Source: Girardinichthys multiradiatus (lineage: Eukaryota > Chordata > Actinopteri > Cyprinodontiformes > Goodeidae). From it: a stretch of DNA of 64,000 bases. Each line of letters starts with the position of its first letter. Position 1 is the stretch's first letter. A program made the translations under genes and the position numbers. The DNA is taken from NCBI RefSeq assembly GCF_021462225.1, contig NC_061800.1:14616749-14680748 (forward strand), given 5' to 3'. Below are positions 1 through 10,963 of the stretch, piece by piece. Below the pieces are notes generated by a model. That model had not been told where the DNA came from, searched no databases, and saw only the letters and a program-made list of their open reading frames with translations.

Positions 1-474
1 TAGAACATGTGTTCCAGATGTGCACCATTAAAAAGCCTATCAATTTCTGAATTTGTCTTTTTATGGTTTTCAGATTTCTAGACTAAAACCAAGGATCAGA
101 TCTGGTTTATTAGGTCTGAAAACCAGGGTTCTCATATTGTGGTACTTGTACTACTGGTTATCCTTGGGCTCTCATACATTGTACTCCTGGCTTCTGATAA
201 AAACTGACAACAAAAAAAGATACAAATTTGCAGCTTAATTTCTGAATGTATTTCCACATCATCTCTTTTGAACTGCTCTACTTGGATTTCAGTCATTTGA
301 CCCCTTTTGACATTTTTAATCAGATCGTAAACTGAAACGAATCCAGGCTTAAATTAAGAGCTTGCCCTTTCCTTGTGGAGTATACTATTTCACTGTTAAG
401 TGACATCCTTGCCGCTTTGTATCATAAACAAATGGTAGTATGAACTAATGTAGTTGTGTGTGTATGTGTTACAG
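1..474 (+). other. sema5b intron (partial, left edge)
   Basis: This is the end of the intron upstream of the first visible sema5b exon. No exon or repeat is recognisable in the first 450 bases. The 3' splice site is the AG at 473-474. The tract before it is TG-rich (about 454-470) rather than a classic run of pyrimidines. Confidence 0.7.
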
Positions 475-645
475 TGAAAGGTGCATGGTCCTGCTGGTCT
501 CCCTGGTCTCAGTGCTCAGTGGGCTGCGGTGGTGGTCACTACCAACGGACACGCTCCTGTAACAGCCCTACCCCCGCCAACGGAGGAGACATTTGCATAG
601 GCCTGCACACCGAGGAGGCTCTGTGTAACACGCACACATGTGATG
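475..645 (+). CDS. sema5b: Semaphorin 5B exon, penultimate thrombospondin type-1 repeat
   Basis: The 171-nt exon encodes one full TSP1 repeat of the extracellular part of semaphorin 5B, a transmembrane axon-guidance protein whose TSP1 repeats bind glycosaminoglycans. Visible features are the WxxWxxW motif (AWSCWSPWSQC), then CSVGCGGG, the R-x-R strand (YQRTRSC), GGDIC and the closing C-x4-C (LCNTHTC). The six canonical cysteines are present, plus one extra in the SCW position. The exon starts after AG at 473-474 and ends before GTAAGC at 646. It enters and leaves in phase 1, as TSP1 exons usually do, and joins the next exon in frame. In CSVGCG the residue that carries O-fucose in CSx(S/T)CG sites is glycine, so that modification is not expected. 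Assignment to 5B rather than 5A rests on the cytoplasmic tail farther downstream. Confidence 0.93.
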
Positions 646-774
646 GTAAGCTCCAACTCTGTCATATTACAACAAATGTGCAATTTATATTGCCTTTTAG
701 GAAAATCATATCCCCTATACTATATACTTTAATCTCAGGGTGAAGGACTCAGACCTTTGTTAGAGAACGTTAGT

Positions 775-1560
775 AAATGAACTGCATGATGAAGACCAAG
801 GAAAAAGCCATACAGGTCATGGAGAAAGCTATACAGAAGTTTGAAACAGGGTTAGGCTATAAAACAATATTGAGCTTGAACATCTAACAGAGCTCTGTTC
901 AGTCCATCATCTAAAAACAGGAAGAATATAGTAGCCACGCCAACCACAACATGGCTGTCAGCCTTAATCAACATTCACAGCTCAGACTGTACAGTGTGGT
1001 GGCAGCATCATGTTGTGGGGTTGTTTTCTTTGGCAGGGACATGGAAGCTGGTCAGAGTTGATGATAAGATGAGTGGAGCTAAAACCGGGCATTCTAGTAA
1101 TAAAAAAAAGCAATGGAGGCTGCAAAGACTTGAGACTTAGGTGGAGGTTCATCTTCCAGCTGGACAAGGTCCCTAAACATACTGCCAGAGCTACAATGAA
1201 ATTTGGATCACATGTTAGTCATGTGTTAGAATGGTACAAAGAAAATCAATACCTTAATCCATCTGAAATCTGTGGCAAGACTTAAGAAGATGTTCACAGA
1301 CACTCTTACTCCAATCAGAATGAGCTTAAGCTATTTTGCAAAGAAGAAAGGAAAAAAGTTTGTTTGTGCAAACTGGTAGAGGAGATTCCCCAAAAGCATC
1401 TGGAATTCCAGTAAAGGGTGATTTTACAGGATTCAGAGGGACTAAATGTTCCCCACCCATTTCAGATGTTTACTTTGTACTTCACGATTACCCCTTACTA
1501 CTGCTGGTCTCTCAAATAAAACCCCACTAAAATATATTGAAGTTTACAAATAGTTCAAAG
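775..1560 (+). mobile_element. Degenerate Tc1/mariner relic in sema5b intron
   Basis: The stretch keeps phrases typical of fish Tc1-type transposase genes in order. These are an N-terminal helix-turn-helix-like coding region (about 790-930), then a 'GGGSIM-like' stretch near 990-1025 (gtggtggcagcatcatg), and a 'FQxDNDPKHTA'-like stretch near 1150-1190. Stops and frameshifts interrupt it and a central section is missing. It is a dead copy in the intron and is not expected to be translated. Confidence 0.75.
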
Positions 1561-1778
1561 GGTTTGAATACAAGGCATCATATGTCCCTGTCATTTATGT
1601 GCTGCCCCCTTTGATAAGTCACCTTCATTTATTTTTTTCTGAATTGAGTGGGTCTTAGATAAATGAATAGATAAACATTCATGCTGAGAAACAAGCAACC
1701 TCCCTGCTGTGCCGCTGGAGCTTTGAGCACCATGGCAACTTCTCTGAAAACCTTTAAAAAGAGATCCATTCATGCTGT

Positions 1779-1811
1779 TATACATACGGATATTTTATAT
1801 CCGTATGTATA
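1779..1811. repeat. Perfect 14-bp inverted repeat (hairpin)
   Basis: The arms at 1779-1792 and 1798-1811 are exact reverse complements with a 5-nt TTTTA loop. It lies in an intron. It may be the core of a small palindromic MITE. No function is shown by the sequence. Confidence 0.7.
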
Positions 1812-3931
1812 CTGTTTTTATTTAACAACGTAACACAAAGCAGTTTTTTACAGCTGTTCTTTCAGTCCTGTTAACCTAGACATGATAAAAGGGATGGTAT
1901 GTGGCATGTTTAAGAAGGTTGTCCATTCCTCCATCATCTTCTTCCGTTCTGTTTCCCTATGGTCACTGAAAAATTCATGAGATCAGTCTCCTAATCCGAG
2001 ATGATTAGTCCAACATCAGATCCCACAGGATTTCAGACTCTGATTCTTGGTTTTAATATCAAATGACCAGCGCTTTGTGTTTCTCTTTTTATTTATTCTC
2101 ATGGAAATCAAAAGTGACCCAGAATCATTGTGTAAAAGGTTGTGTTTAGACGGATGAGCTGCATTTATTGCTGTCTACCTGAATTAAATGGCTGTTTCTC
2201 CTGAGCTGACATTATTCTGAATCAATCAAACTGTCATTCACAGAGAGAGTAATGCATACCGTCAGCCTCCCTGGTAATTACAAAGAGTACCCAATGGCTT
2301 TGTGCTCCTCCCTCACTCTAGATACTAATCAGGCTTTGTTATATCTTCGTAATGCTTTCCTGTTTTACATGAACCAAGACATCCGGTTAACCCCAAATCA
2401 GTCTGCTTGTCTGCTCATATATTGGCCAGCAGGTGATCCCTCTTCTACTAGGGTTGTCCTGGTGAAACATCTGTCTGTGCATGTGTATTTAGAGCCACGC
2501 TGGCTGTTAGTCACTGGGTTATTTTATGCTCCTATTCATATTCAGAGACACACCAAACAACATTTTGGGGCCAATCTCTGTTTTTTACACTTTGTTTTTA
2601 TACCAATATTGATTTTTCTTTAAGAGTTATAATAGTAGAAGATATGAGAACAGCAATGAAAATATTATTTTTCAAGAAATGCTGATGTACGTTCTTTGTA
2701 AGATTAATTATTTATATAAAAGCAGTTGTAACATTGTGCTGCATGTGTGAGGGAACAGATGCTGTTAAAACAAATCCAAAATGGTAATGGAGTTTAGCAT
2801 CGGACGTTCGATACAGATAGCAGCCTGGGCTGTGATTATTACTTTATAATGGTGTTTTACTGTAGTTTTTAAATCAAAGACTCTATTAACAGAGCATTTT
2901 TCGTGTGTATTCCCGAGAGAAATTAGACCCTTACTGAATTTAATTTTCAAAAAAGCTGCCAACATTTCTAAACTCACCATTTACACTCGCTGACAGGTTT
3001 AAAAAACTCAAAAGTCTAACACTGAGCAGCTCTGCTGTAGTCTGTTAAATCTTCTTGTTATCTCCTGAAAGTCTCGCACTTTCTCACAACCTGAATGAAT
3101 GGCTGGTGTGCCTAGACATTTTCAGTGGCTTCTACCATCAATATGCTGTCTCTGACCTAATTTTTAAACATTTCACTGACACTGAAAATTGCTCTTCTTC
3201 TTCACTTAGTACCCCCAAATGGTAAAATGTCTTCCTGTGAACTGAGCACAGCAACAGGTTTCCAGATGAAATACCAACGAGAAGCCCTGGGCCTCATCAG
3301 AGTTCAAGTTATTCTAACATTTGAGTTACTTGCTGTTTTTATGTGCCCAGAGGCTTTTGCTGAAAGGAGGGAACAGATTGTGCACACAAAGTGGCAAGTT
3401 GGTCAGTCCGGGATTCATAAGAAAGGTAAAAGTGGTCCGTCCTCTTCCTTTTACCAAGACTCCTTCTGCCAAAACTGCACACTCAAGTGCAAGCTGAGTA
3501 CCAAACTAGCTTTTTTCATCAGTCTTTCATCATTGTACCCTGTGCTCCCTCCACTCCAGTGCTTTTGAATGCAGGGCAAAAGAGTGCAGCAAGTGTATAG
3601 TTCGACAGGAGGTGCTGAAAGTGGGGAGCTTTCTTTATTCCTGTTGGGTAGGAGCTTTTGTCTGCTGCTTGGTTGCCTGCTGCGGGGAAATGGACCTGGA
3701 GCCTTGCATGGGAGACAAATATCTCTGCTATGCACTAAACAAAGTCTTTGGGTTTACTTTTTGGATCCTGTTTACATCACAAACCCTTTTTCGGTGTGTT
3801 TGGGTCGCTTCGCCAACTGCTGAAGTGGTAACAGCTTGGGTGGGCGCATTGATTTCCAGGCCATTCTGGGTTTAACTTGACCCTCTGGATGTCTGGGTTT
3901 ATTTTGATTTTGTCTTGTTTTCTGTTTTCAG
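1812..3931 (+). other. sema5b intron remainder
   Basis: The intron continues with no exon that fits the semaphorin reading frame. ORFs around 2252-2623 and 3227-3875 have no recognisable domain and are taken as chance ORFs. The 3' splice site is the AG at 3930-3931, preceded by a T-rich tract. Confidence 0.6.
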
Positions 3932-4069
3932 GTGGATGGATGGCCTGGTCACTGTGGTCAGCCTGTGATGACTCAGGCTTCCAAATGAGAAGTCGAGTGT
4001 GTGGTGCTCAGGGCAACAGCCCTTGTGTGGGGAACAACACTCAGCGCAGAGACTGCAATGAAATACCTG
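3932..4069 (+). CDS. sema5b: Semaphorin 5B exon, last (degenerate) thrombospondin repeat
   Basis: The 138-nt exon encodes the membrane-proximal TSP1-like module. It keeps the WxxWSxWSxC start (GWMAWSLWSACDD), an RSRVC strand and a shortened C-terminal half with NNT (a potential N-glycosylation site) and RRDCNEIP. It lacks the CSxxCG step, as the last TSP1 repeat of SEMA5 proteins does. Borders are AG at 3930-3931 and GTGAGT at 4070. It is phase 1 in and out, so the split glycine codon joins the previous exon and the split valine codon joins the 45-nt exon. Confidence 0.93.
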
Positions 4070-4299
4070 GTGAGTTGGTCAACTCTCATATGTAGCGTCG
4101 TTTCACAATTTTATAAAAGGCTGAGGCTGGCAGTTCAAAAGCAAAATTAGATGTTTTTTTCAAAACTTAGATGGCACAATCACTTTTGTGTTCTTCGGTG
4201 TTATAAAACTCGTTACCAGCTCTTATTCTCCCAAAAATATGACTTTTAGTACTGAAATTTGCATCAGGCCCTTGATGTTGAAAATTTGAAATAATTATT

Positions 4300-4830
4300 T
4301 TAGACTGAGAAAAAGTCATTTTCAAATGCTATTAAAACTTGCAATATTGCCTTGAATACAAACTCAGCTGTGGCACAATTAGCAACCCTGGTGTTAATAC
4401 TTTGTACAACAGCACAGGACTTGCAATAAAAGGATCTAATCACTCCATCTCTCTAAATCGTAAAAGAGTCCACAGTCCTCTCTACTGCTCTCTTATCTTC
4501 TCCACAACCCATAGTTTCTCTATAGGATTTAGATCTCGGGGCAAGAGATGGCAGTGGAAAAAGGTTAATTTTATGTCTGCTGAACCAATTCTGTTCTGAT
4601 TTGACCATACATCGAAAGACCCAATGCTGCCATTATTTCTGTTTACTGGTATACCAGGAGATTTTTATTGAAATTATCCTGGTATTTCAAAAAGTTCATG
4701 ATTCCATGCACTTTAACAAGGTTTCTAGTTCCTTTTGGGTCTGATGCCCACAGCTTTACAGATCATACGCCAAACTTAATAGTGGTGCTTTTATGACATT
4801 TCCTGGAGTGTTTGTTTCTGACAACATCTA
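4300..4830 (-). mobile_element. Probable Tc1/mariner relic (reverse orientation)
   Basis: The wording resembles the antisense of decayed fish Tc1 transposases. Examples are 'taggatttagatc' near 4520, the antisense of the conserved DLNPI region, and later runs typical of the upstream transposase. No ORF remains. The family assignment is from pattern memory only. Confidence 0.4.
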
Positions 4831-5805
4831 ATTTTAGCTTCAAAAGATTTAAGCACATGGTTCAAGTAGAATTTAGTAGAAAATACATTTGTCTCTTAAA
4901 GCTCTCAAAGAAGGTGACTTGGTGAGTCTCTTTATTGAAATTGCTCTAACAGTGAGTTTTGGAAAACAAATTTACCACACCTACCGTCCTGATCTCTGTT
5001 TGTTATAAGTTATATATGGTTCCTGCTCCAGCCTGCACATCAGTGACCCAGAGAAATACGTCCTTCTGTCATGTCAATGTCAAATGTGTTTAGAAAGAAC
5101 ATTAACAAACAACAGTTGTCCAAAGTGCTTCACAATTACACCTACAATCACAAAATAGCAAGTAGAGTAAAACTGTAATAAAAATAAAATAAAAGACAGA
5201 AAATTTCTAAGAACTACTGTATTAAGTGTCTCATAATGAATCAAAGGTCAAGGAAAAGAAATGGATTTAAAAGATAATGTGCTCTGAGCAGTGCAGACAT
5301 GTAGAGGTACTGTATACTACAGTCTTGGGGCAACCACAGCATTGCTTTAATCTTGGAAGATCAAGGAGAACAGGCACATTGACCGGAAGGTGTGTAGGTG
5401 TGTAGATGTTGAGGAGATCACGGACCTGTTTAAAACAGAACAATTAACTAATTAATTTAATGCAAGTTGATGAAGCATGAATAACCATCCCTAAAAGATA
5501 AATAAGGCTTCGTTTTAGTAAAGACCCGTAGTTGGAAAAAGCTTGACTTAGAAACAACACTTATCTATGAGAGAACTGTCCAAAATAACACCCAAATTCA
5601 TTACATCAGAGTAACTGCTAGTAGTTAAGGAACCAAGAGCACCAGCTACGATATGGTGGGGCTGGGTGGGGGGATAAGATTTTCTAAACCAGATTTCCTG
5701 TGTCTTTTTTTCATTAAGGTTAAGAAAATCTTACCTCATCCAGATTTTAATTTCAACCAGACAGATTAATAAGGGTGTCTGTGCATTACTGCTGCTTATC
5801 TTAAC

Positions 5806-5965
5806 TGGCATATATTGAATTCAATTCAATTCAATTCAAAAATACTTTGTTAATCTCAAAGGGAAATGAAATGTTGTTGTAGCTTATATCATGCAGGTTT
5901 CTTCAGAGATCCATAGATGCTGATGGCTGTGGGCAGGAAGGATCTCCTGTAGCGTATTAGTGGTC
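5806..5965 (-). mobile_element. LINE 3'-end fragment (reverse), AATTC-repeat tail
   Basis: Tandem TTCAA units (about 5816-5839) are followed by a stretch (ctttgttaatctcaaaggg) and then by 'cagagatcc...ggatctcctgtagcg'. This is the layout of the 3' end of a common fish non-LTR retrotransposon read on the minus strand. Only about 160 bp is kept. It lies in a sema5b intron. Confidence 0.6.
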
Positions 5966-6100
5966 AAAGTAACAAAAATTAATTTGAACTGAGTTAAAAG
6001 TGTGAAATACTGAACATGGTAAATCTGAATCCGTGAATTTTAAGGTCATTAAATGATAACATGTTAAATATTAAAGTTAGAAATATTAAGGTTATCATAA

Positions 6101-6440
6101 GGGGTGTACGGTGGTGCAGTTGGTAGCACTGTTGCCTTGCAGCAAGAAGGTCTTGGGTTCAATTCCCAGCCGGGGGTCTTTCTGCATGGAGTTTGCATGT
6201 TCTCCCTGTGCATGTGTGGGTTCTCACCAGGTACTCCGGCTTCCTCCCACAGTCCAAAGACATGCCTGTTAGGTTAATTGGTAACTCTAAATTGCCCTTA
6301 GGTGTATGAATGAGTGTTTGTGTGTTGCCCTGCGATGGACTGGTGATCTGTCCTGGGTGTAACCTGCCTCTTGCCCATAGACTGCTGGAGATAGGCACCA
6401 GCTTCCCCGCGACCCACTATGGAATAAGTGGTAGAAAATG
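6101..6440 (+). mobile_element. tRNA-derived SINE-like repeat
   Basis: The head looks like a tRNA gene with an A-box-like TGGTGCAGTTGG at 6112-6123 and a B-box-like GGTTCAATTCC at 6156-6166, about 33 nt apart. The body is the widespread teleost repeat ('gcatgttctccctgtgc', 'ctccggcttcctcccac') and it ends near a TGACTGA tail. It is not a functional tRNA, because the acceptor stem does not close. A tail-only relative lies at 17732-17857 and a degenerate reverse copy at 29609-29833. Confidence 0.75.
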
Positions 6441-7208
6441 ACTGATGTTGCCTGTTTTCATTCACTGCTTTGATTTTAGCGCCTCCATTTTTACCACTTG
6501 AGTTTTATCATTCATTGCGTTCAGTGTAATTTTTGTGACTGCCGGTAGATCGTAATTTCTGCATGGATAATCTTTCAGAAATTTACAAAACGTCTGATCG
6601 GGTTAAAAAAAAGCAAATTTTTTATTAATTAAACAAAATATATATATTTAAGGTATTGTTAGGGTTACTAGTGATTGTGTCATTGGTGATCTAAAAAAAA
6701 CTATTTGAAACATAATTTTAAAAAAATTTAAGGTTTTTTTTATTTATTTATTTAGCATGAGATGAAGATGCTGCAATAAAACATTTGTTTATTTTAAGAC
6801 ATTTCAAACATTTTTACCACTGGTGCCGATACACTCAGAGGGTCCTCTAATTGCCTTCACCAACAAAGTAATACTCTATACCACTGTATTTTTATTGTCA
6901 ATATGATTCTTTTAGACGTAAAAACGTCTTATCTCAAAAAGGGACAAATTCTGGTTCAGGTCCAACAATATCCAGATATTGATGAGTTGTTTAGTCTTAG
7001 TAGAGGTTTGTACTCTAGTTACAGTTTGCTTTTATTCAGATTATTTTAGGTTTGATCCATTTTTTCCTTGGTCTCTTTTTACCAAATCCTACAAGTAGCT
7101 TTTTTTAACAAAGCAGATAATTCACCTTTTAGACTCTTATTGTTATCAAATATCAGTCGTGGTAATTAAGCTTCATCTCAGTCATCATCTTCACTCACAA
7201 ACCTCCAT

Positions 7209-7230
7209 AAACACAAACATGTTTGTGTTT
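7209..7230. repeat. 22-bp perfect palindrome
   Basis: The sequence is its own reverse complement with no loop (11-bp arms of aaacacaaaca / tgtttgtgttt). It is in the sema5b intron. No binding factor can be named with confidence. Confidence 0.7.
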
Positions 7231-7991
7231 GTGTAGTTGATATCATTGTGCCAGAAACTGGTCTCTGTTAATTGTCCATAATTAGGTCTGTGTGAAATCA
7301 GTAAGTCAGCAGTTCACTCCATTGGCCCTCAGCACGTCTTGTTATGCTGATGTGGATCTCAGAAACTTTGAAATGAACCTGAAATGATCTCTGGTGGCCT
7401 GCCAGCGTAGGACTCTCCAGTCTCTGAATCTCTAATGAGTCCAGACGAAGGTGATTAATATTAATGGGACGTCACAACACGAAATTACATCAGGCTATAT
7501 TGCACATTTCTGTGAGGCCATGAAGGATCGGTTAAGGTCTCCAGCAGAGGGGGAGGCAGGGGTGGGGGTGGGGGGGGGGTTGACTTTAGCTAAAGAAATT
7601 AATCAGGAAATGTGGCACAGTAATTAAATGTGTTGACTCACGTATCCATGCACAGGCTTCATCCATTTGGGGAGACTTTTGCAGAAGGACCGGATGTATT
7701 GAACTGGTAAATTATGTTCCTGGTGTAAAACGTCTCTAATGAAGACAGGTTCAGTTTGATGGAACAAAACTAGGAGGGAATTCCACTCAACAGTTCATTT
7801 GTCTAGATGTGGAAAGGTTCTGGTTTCACTGATACATTAACTTTAAAATAATCTCTACGCTCCCCTTTGCTCAAGATGGTGAATTTATTTCAATTTCCCA
7901 CATTTCTCATACACTGTTTTCATTTCTGCATGTTTCACAGTCGGTGTTTGTGTTCGGAAGAATGTTCCTCCAGGGATAGTGTACGTGTGCA

Positions 7992-8025
<34 letters not shown>

Positions 8026-8038
8026 TGTGTGTGTGTGT
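7992..8038 (+). repeat. (GT)n microsatellite just upstream of the 45-nt exon
   Basis: This is a near-pure GT run with one interruption (gtatgt), ending 48 nt before the 3' splice-site AG at 8085-8086. In RNA it is a UG repeat, the type of sequence bound by TDP-43 and CELF proteins. Confidence 0.95.
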
Positions 8039-8086
8039 TTGCATGCCTGTTTGTGTGTCTGACATGTGTTCCTCTCCTCTCCACAG

Positions 8087-8131
8087 TCATTCTTCCAGCA
8101 TCTGGTTTTGATAAGGACCAACAATGTGGAG
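8087..8131 (+). CDS. sema5b: Semaphorin 5B 45-nt juxtamembrane exon
   Basis: This small exon encodes VILPASGFDKDQQCG, the linker between the last TSP1 repeat and the membrane span. The 'VILPAS' start matches the juxtamembrane linker known from SEMA5 proteins. It follows a good pyrimidine tract (cctctcctctccacag) and ends before GTAAGT at 8132. Phase 1 in and out means that skipping it would keep the reading frame and remove 15 residues, including one cysteine. A long GT repeat lies immediately upstream. Confidence 0.9.
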
Positions 8132-8529
8132 GTAAGTGGATTAACAGCTTGCCGACCTTCGAGCATGTTTAAGTGTGTGTTGCCCCCTCTATGTTTCCAT
8201 AGATGTCTAGAACGCGATGTGTGTTTTTATGCATCAAATGTTCATTTTCATGTCTGTTGCTTCACTCTCTGCAAAGGCCTAAGAGCTAGCCAGAATCACG
8301 TTCTTACAAGTCTGGTGAAATGTTTGTTTTTCGGAGACCAAACTCAACACAGAAAACACCATGCTTCCAAAATGCCTTGAATAATTATTGAAAACAGGTT
8401 ATTAAATAAATAAACCATTCAGACATTATTTTTTATATTATTTACTGTATTTCTTTCAAACTGAAAATAACACCGGTATCTCCCCATAAATAATAAGACA
8501 ATGTACAGGGTGTATCATCTTTCATATGT

Positions 8530-8546
8530 TTTTATTTCTCTTTTTG

Positions 8547-8577
<31 letters not shown>

Positions 8578-8960
8578 AAAATAGCATGCCAAAAATTATT
8601 TATACCCTTCTCTATAATCTGATATAATATACAGGCATTAAGGCAATTAAACATTCCTCATAACTGATTATGAGGAATGTTTAATAGCTGTTTCCATGTT
8701 TCCACTGGTATTTTGACAATTTATCTTTGTTGATCTTTGAGGCTGAAAGGCCTCTTTACCATCAACCTACTTTTTAGCTCCATTTGCAGATTCTATATCA
8801 GATGCACGTTAAGGCTCTGGGTAGGCCACTCAGAAGAAAAATTCAAATATGACTTTAAACATAAATCTGCCAGGAGTATGAATAAGTTTAGGCTTAAATG
8901 TATATGACAACAGTATATGAAATTTCTATTATGGCTGAAGATGCATCAAGTAATCGGTTG
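8530..8960. mobile_element. Probable Tc1-type relic
   Basis: The text resembles decayed subterminal regions of fish Tc1 elements ('aattatttatacccttctct' at about 8595-8615, 'ctctgggtaggccactca' near 8815). It contains a perfect hairpin at 8646-8685. There is no ORF. Assignment is tentative. Confidence 0.4.
8646..8685. repeat. Perfect 18-bp hairpin
   Basis: Arms 8646-8663 and 8668-8685 are exact reverse complements around a CTGA loop. It lies inside sema5b intron sequence that looks like a Tc1 relic. Confidence 0.8.
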
Positions 8961-10757
8961 GTGAAAAATTGGTTGAATTGGCTGGCTAGTCTTACAATAT
9001 ATTGAATCGCAATCCTTATTGCCATATGAATGTATGCAGTATCGAAATTGCAAAGGACTGCTTGGATTCAGTATTTGGTAGGCTACATTACTTCAAGGAC
9101 TGTGTAATCCAACTCTACTCTTGAATGGACGTTCACTGTCCCATAAACCCACAGCTGATATAGATTTTGGCAACCAGGATCAGAAATTTCTGGGTGAGTG
9201 GTGGGGAGATTGTGATGATGAAAAAGAAAGAGAAGTACAATGTGTGTTGATTATAATAAATACTGTCATCACAAAATTCTAAAATAATATTACTATGACA
9301 TTTTTTACTAATATTGAAAATTTAAATCTTATTTGATCAGTGAACTCACTTGCAACCTCCATTACCTTACAAGGTTGTTCCTAGGTAATGCTACTCAGAT
9401 GTTGCTTCATCCAGTACCAGTAAGATGGCTAAAAATTAGGAAGGAAGGTAAAAAGGTATTTAAAGAGAAACTGTCTAGACATGTGTGTGGTTTGTTTGGG
9501 ATTCAAAAGAGCAAGACTGAAATTGCTCTTATTCACACAGTGTAGCGTTGCCTCTGCTATTAATATAAATAATTAATTACCACTCATAGCAGGAAGACCA
9601 AAAATGTTTGAATTGCTATTCTTATCATTTCTTAAATATATATCTCAATCTTATATCCTAAAGAAAAATTGCCATCTGCTAAATGTTGACTTATAGCTTT
9701 GGTTTGTTGCATCTGTTGCCTTATTCCCCCTCTGAAGACTTTGTGGAAGCAACCCCGCATTGCATTAGCAGTCACACTCACATTTCTGATTAAGTTGTAG
9801 AACTGTGCTCGAACTGTCTGTGTTTAACATTTTAAAGAACGTGTTAACATTATTAAGGCTGTAAAAGTAGAAACTGAGACTGGAAATGATTAATTTTAAG
9901 TACATAACAATGTTGTCAATTCATAAAATAATTTCCTCCTGAGGAGTGTTCATGTTAAGGTAAATCTGTACTTAAATTGGGCCACAGTAAAATACAGGGT
10001 GCACATTACCTCAAAACTATTTCAACTCCAGTGGAAATTGTTGTGGTTATCTTTTTGACCTTTCCTTTTTCCAACACTTTGCTCCAGCTGCAACAAATAA
10101 TAAAATGTTCTTTGAAGATATGCTGTTATTCCCTATAGCTCCTTATCTTCAGAACAACCAATACACTTGCAACAGTATTGTTTGATGCACTTCATCCTTA
10201 AACAGCTTTGATAGTTCAATATGTGGCCTGACTTTGCTGTTCGAAAATTGACAAACGCTGCTGTTAAAAAAAAAAGGACACTCTCAGTGAATCCCAGGTT
10301 GGGAATTACTGTTAGCTAGTTTCTAATTTGGTCCTTGGTTTCTCAGTCAGATCCGTCCCTCTTACTTCATTAATGTCTATAAGACTCGAATATGATGGTA
10401 GTAGGTGACAAAATCTGTCTTTCAAATTTCACCCCAACCAATTATAGATGTCCATACAGAGTTACAAATGGATAAAGTGACCGAGAGCAGCCTTGCATGC
10501 AATCTTTGAACTGATTGTGGAGTAAAATAGCTCCAGTGGGAGCAGTCCCAGCGGTAAATTGTTCATCATAAAAGGGAATAAAGTCATGGAGTCAGTATGA
10601 ATTATCACAGCATACCAATCCAGTTTGAAGATCCCTCCTATTTTTAGAAGTACCATGTTTTACCCAGATAATTATGGTAATATTGGGCAATACATAAATC
10701 TCCTTGTCTGAATAGTTTATTTAAGACCTTTGCTAAAGTTTGTGTTTCATTTGCCAG
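8961..10757 (+). other. sema5b intron, nothing further recognised
   Basis: AT-rich intronic sequence. Short ORFs at 9333-9545 and 10462-10656 show no domain and do not fit the gene. It ends at the AG at 10756-10757. Confidence 0.6.
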
Positions 10758-10963
10758 CCTTCACCTCCATCCACCTAATTGCCACTGGCGTTTCCTGCTT
10801 CCTGGGGGCGGGACTGCTGTCCTTCCTGATCTATGTTTATTGTCAACGATTCCACAAGCCCTCGCAAGAGTCTGCCGTCATTCATCCAACCACCCCGAAC
10901 CACCTCAACTACAAGGGCAACACCACACCAAAGAACGAGAAGTACACACCCATGGAGTTTAAG
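10758..10963 (+). CDS. sema5b: Semaphorin 5B transmembrane exon
   Basis: The 206-nt exon encodes the single membrane span (roughly IHLIATGVSCFLGAGLLSFL plus IYVYC) and the first half of the cytoplasmic tail. The membrane span is followed at once by basic/polar residues (QRFHKPSQES), as expected for a type I protein. The cytoplasmic part has TTPNHLNYKG and PKNEKYTPMEFK, and the latter is the hallmark I recall for SEMA5B, whereas SEMA5A has a different tail. Borders are AG at 10756-10757 and GTATGT at 10964. It enters in phase 1 and leaves in phase 0, joining TLNKNN of the last exon. Confidence 0.95.

Noticed and set aside
3227..3875. Overlapping ORFs upstream of the second TSP1 exon
   Set aside because: They do not join in phase with the flanking semaphorin exons and have no domain.
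6112..6166. tRNA gene
   Set aside because: A- and B-box-like motifs are present, but the acceptor stem does not pair and the sequence continues into a known repeat body. It is a tRNA-derived SINE.
7867..8380. ORFs with VCVCVC or HTHTHT repeats
   Set aside because: They are translations of the (GT)n microsatellite. The real coding here is only the 45-nt exon at 8087-8131.
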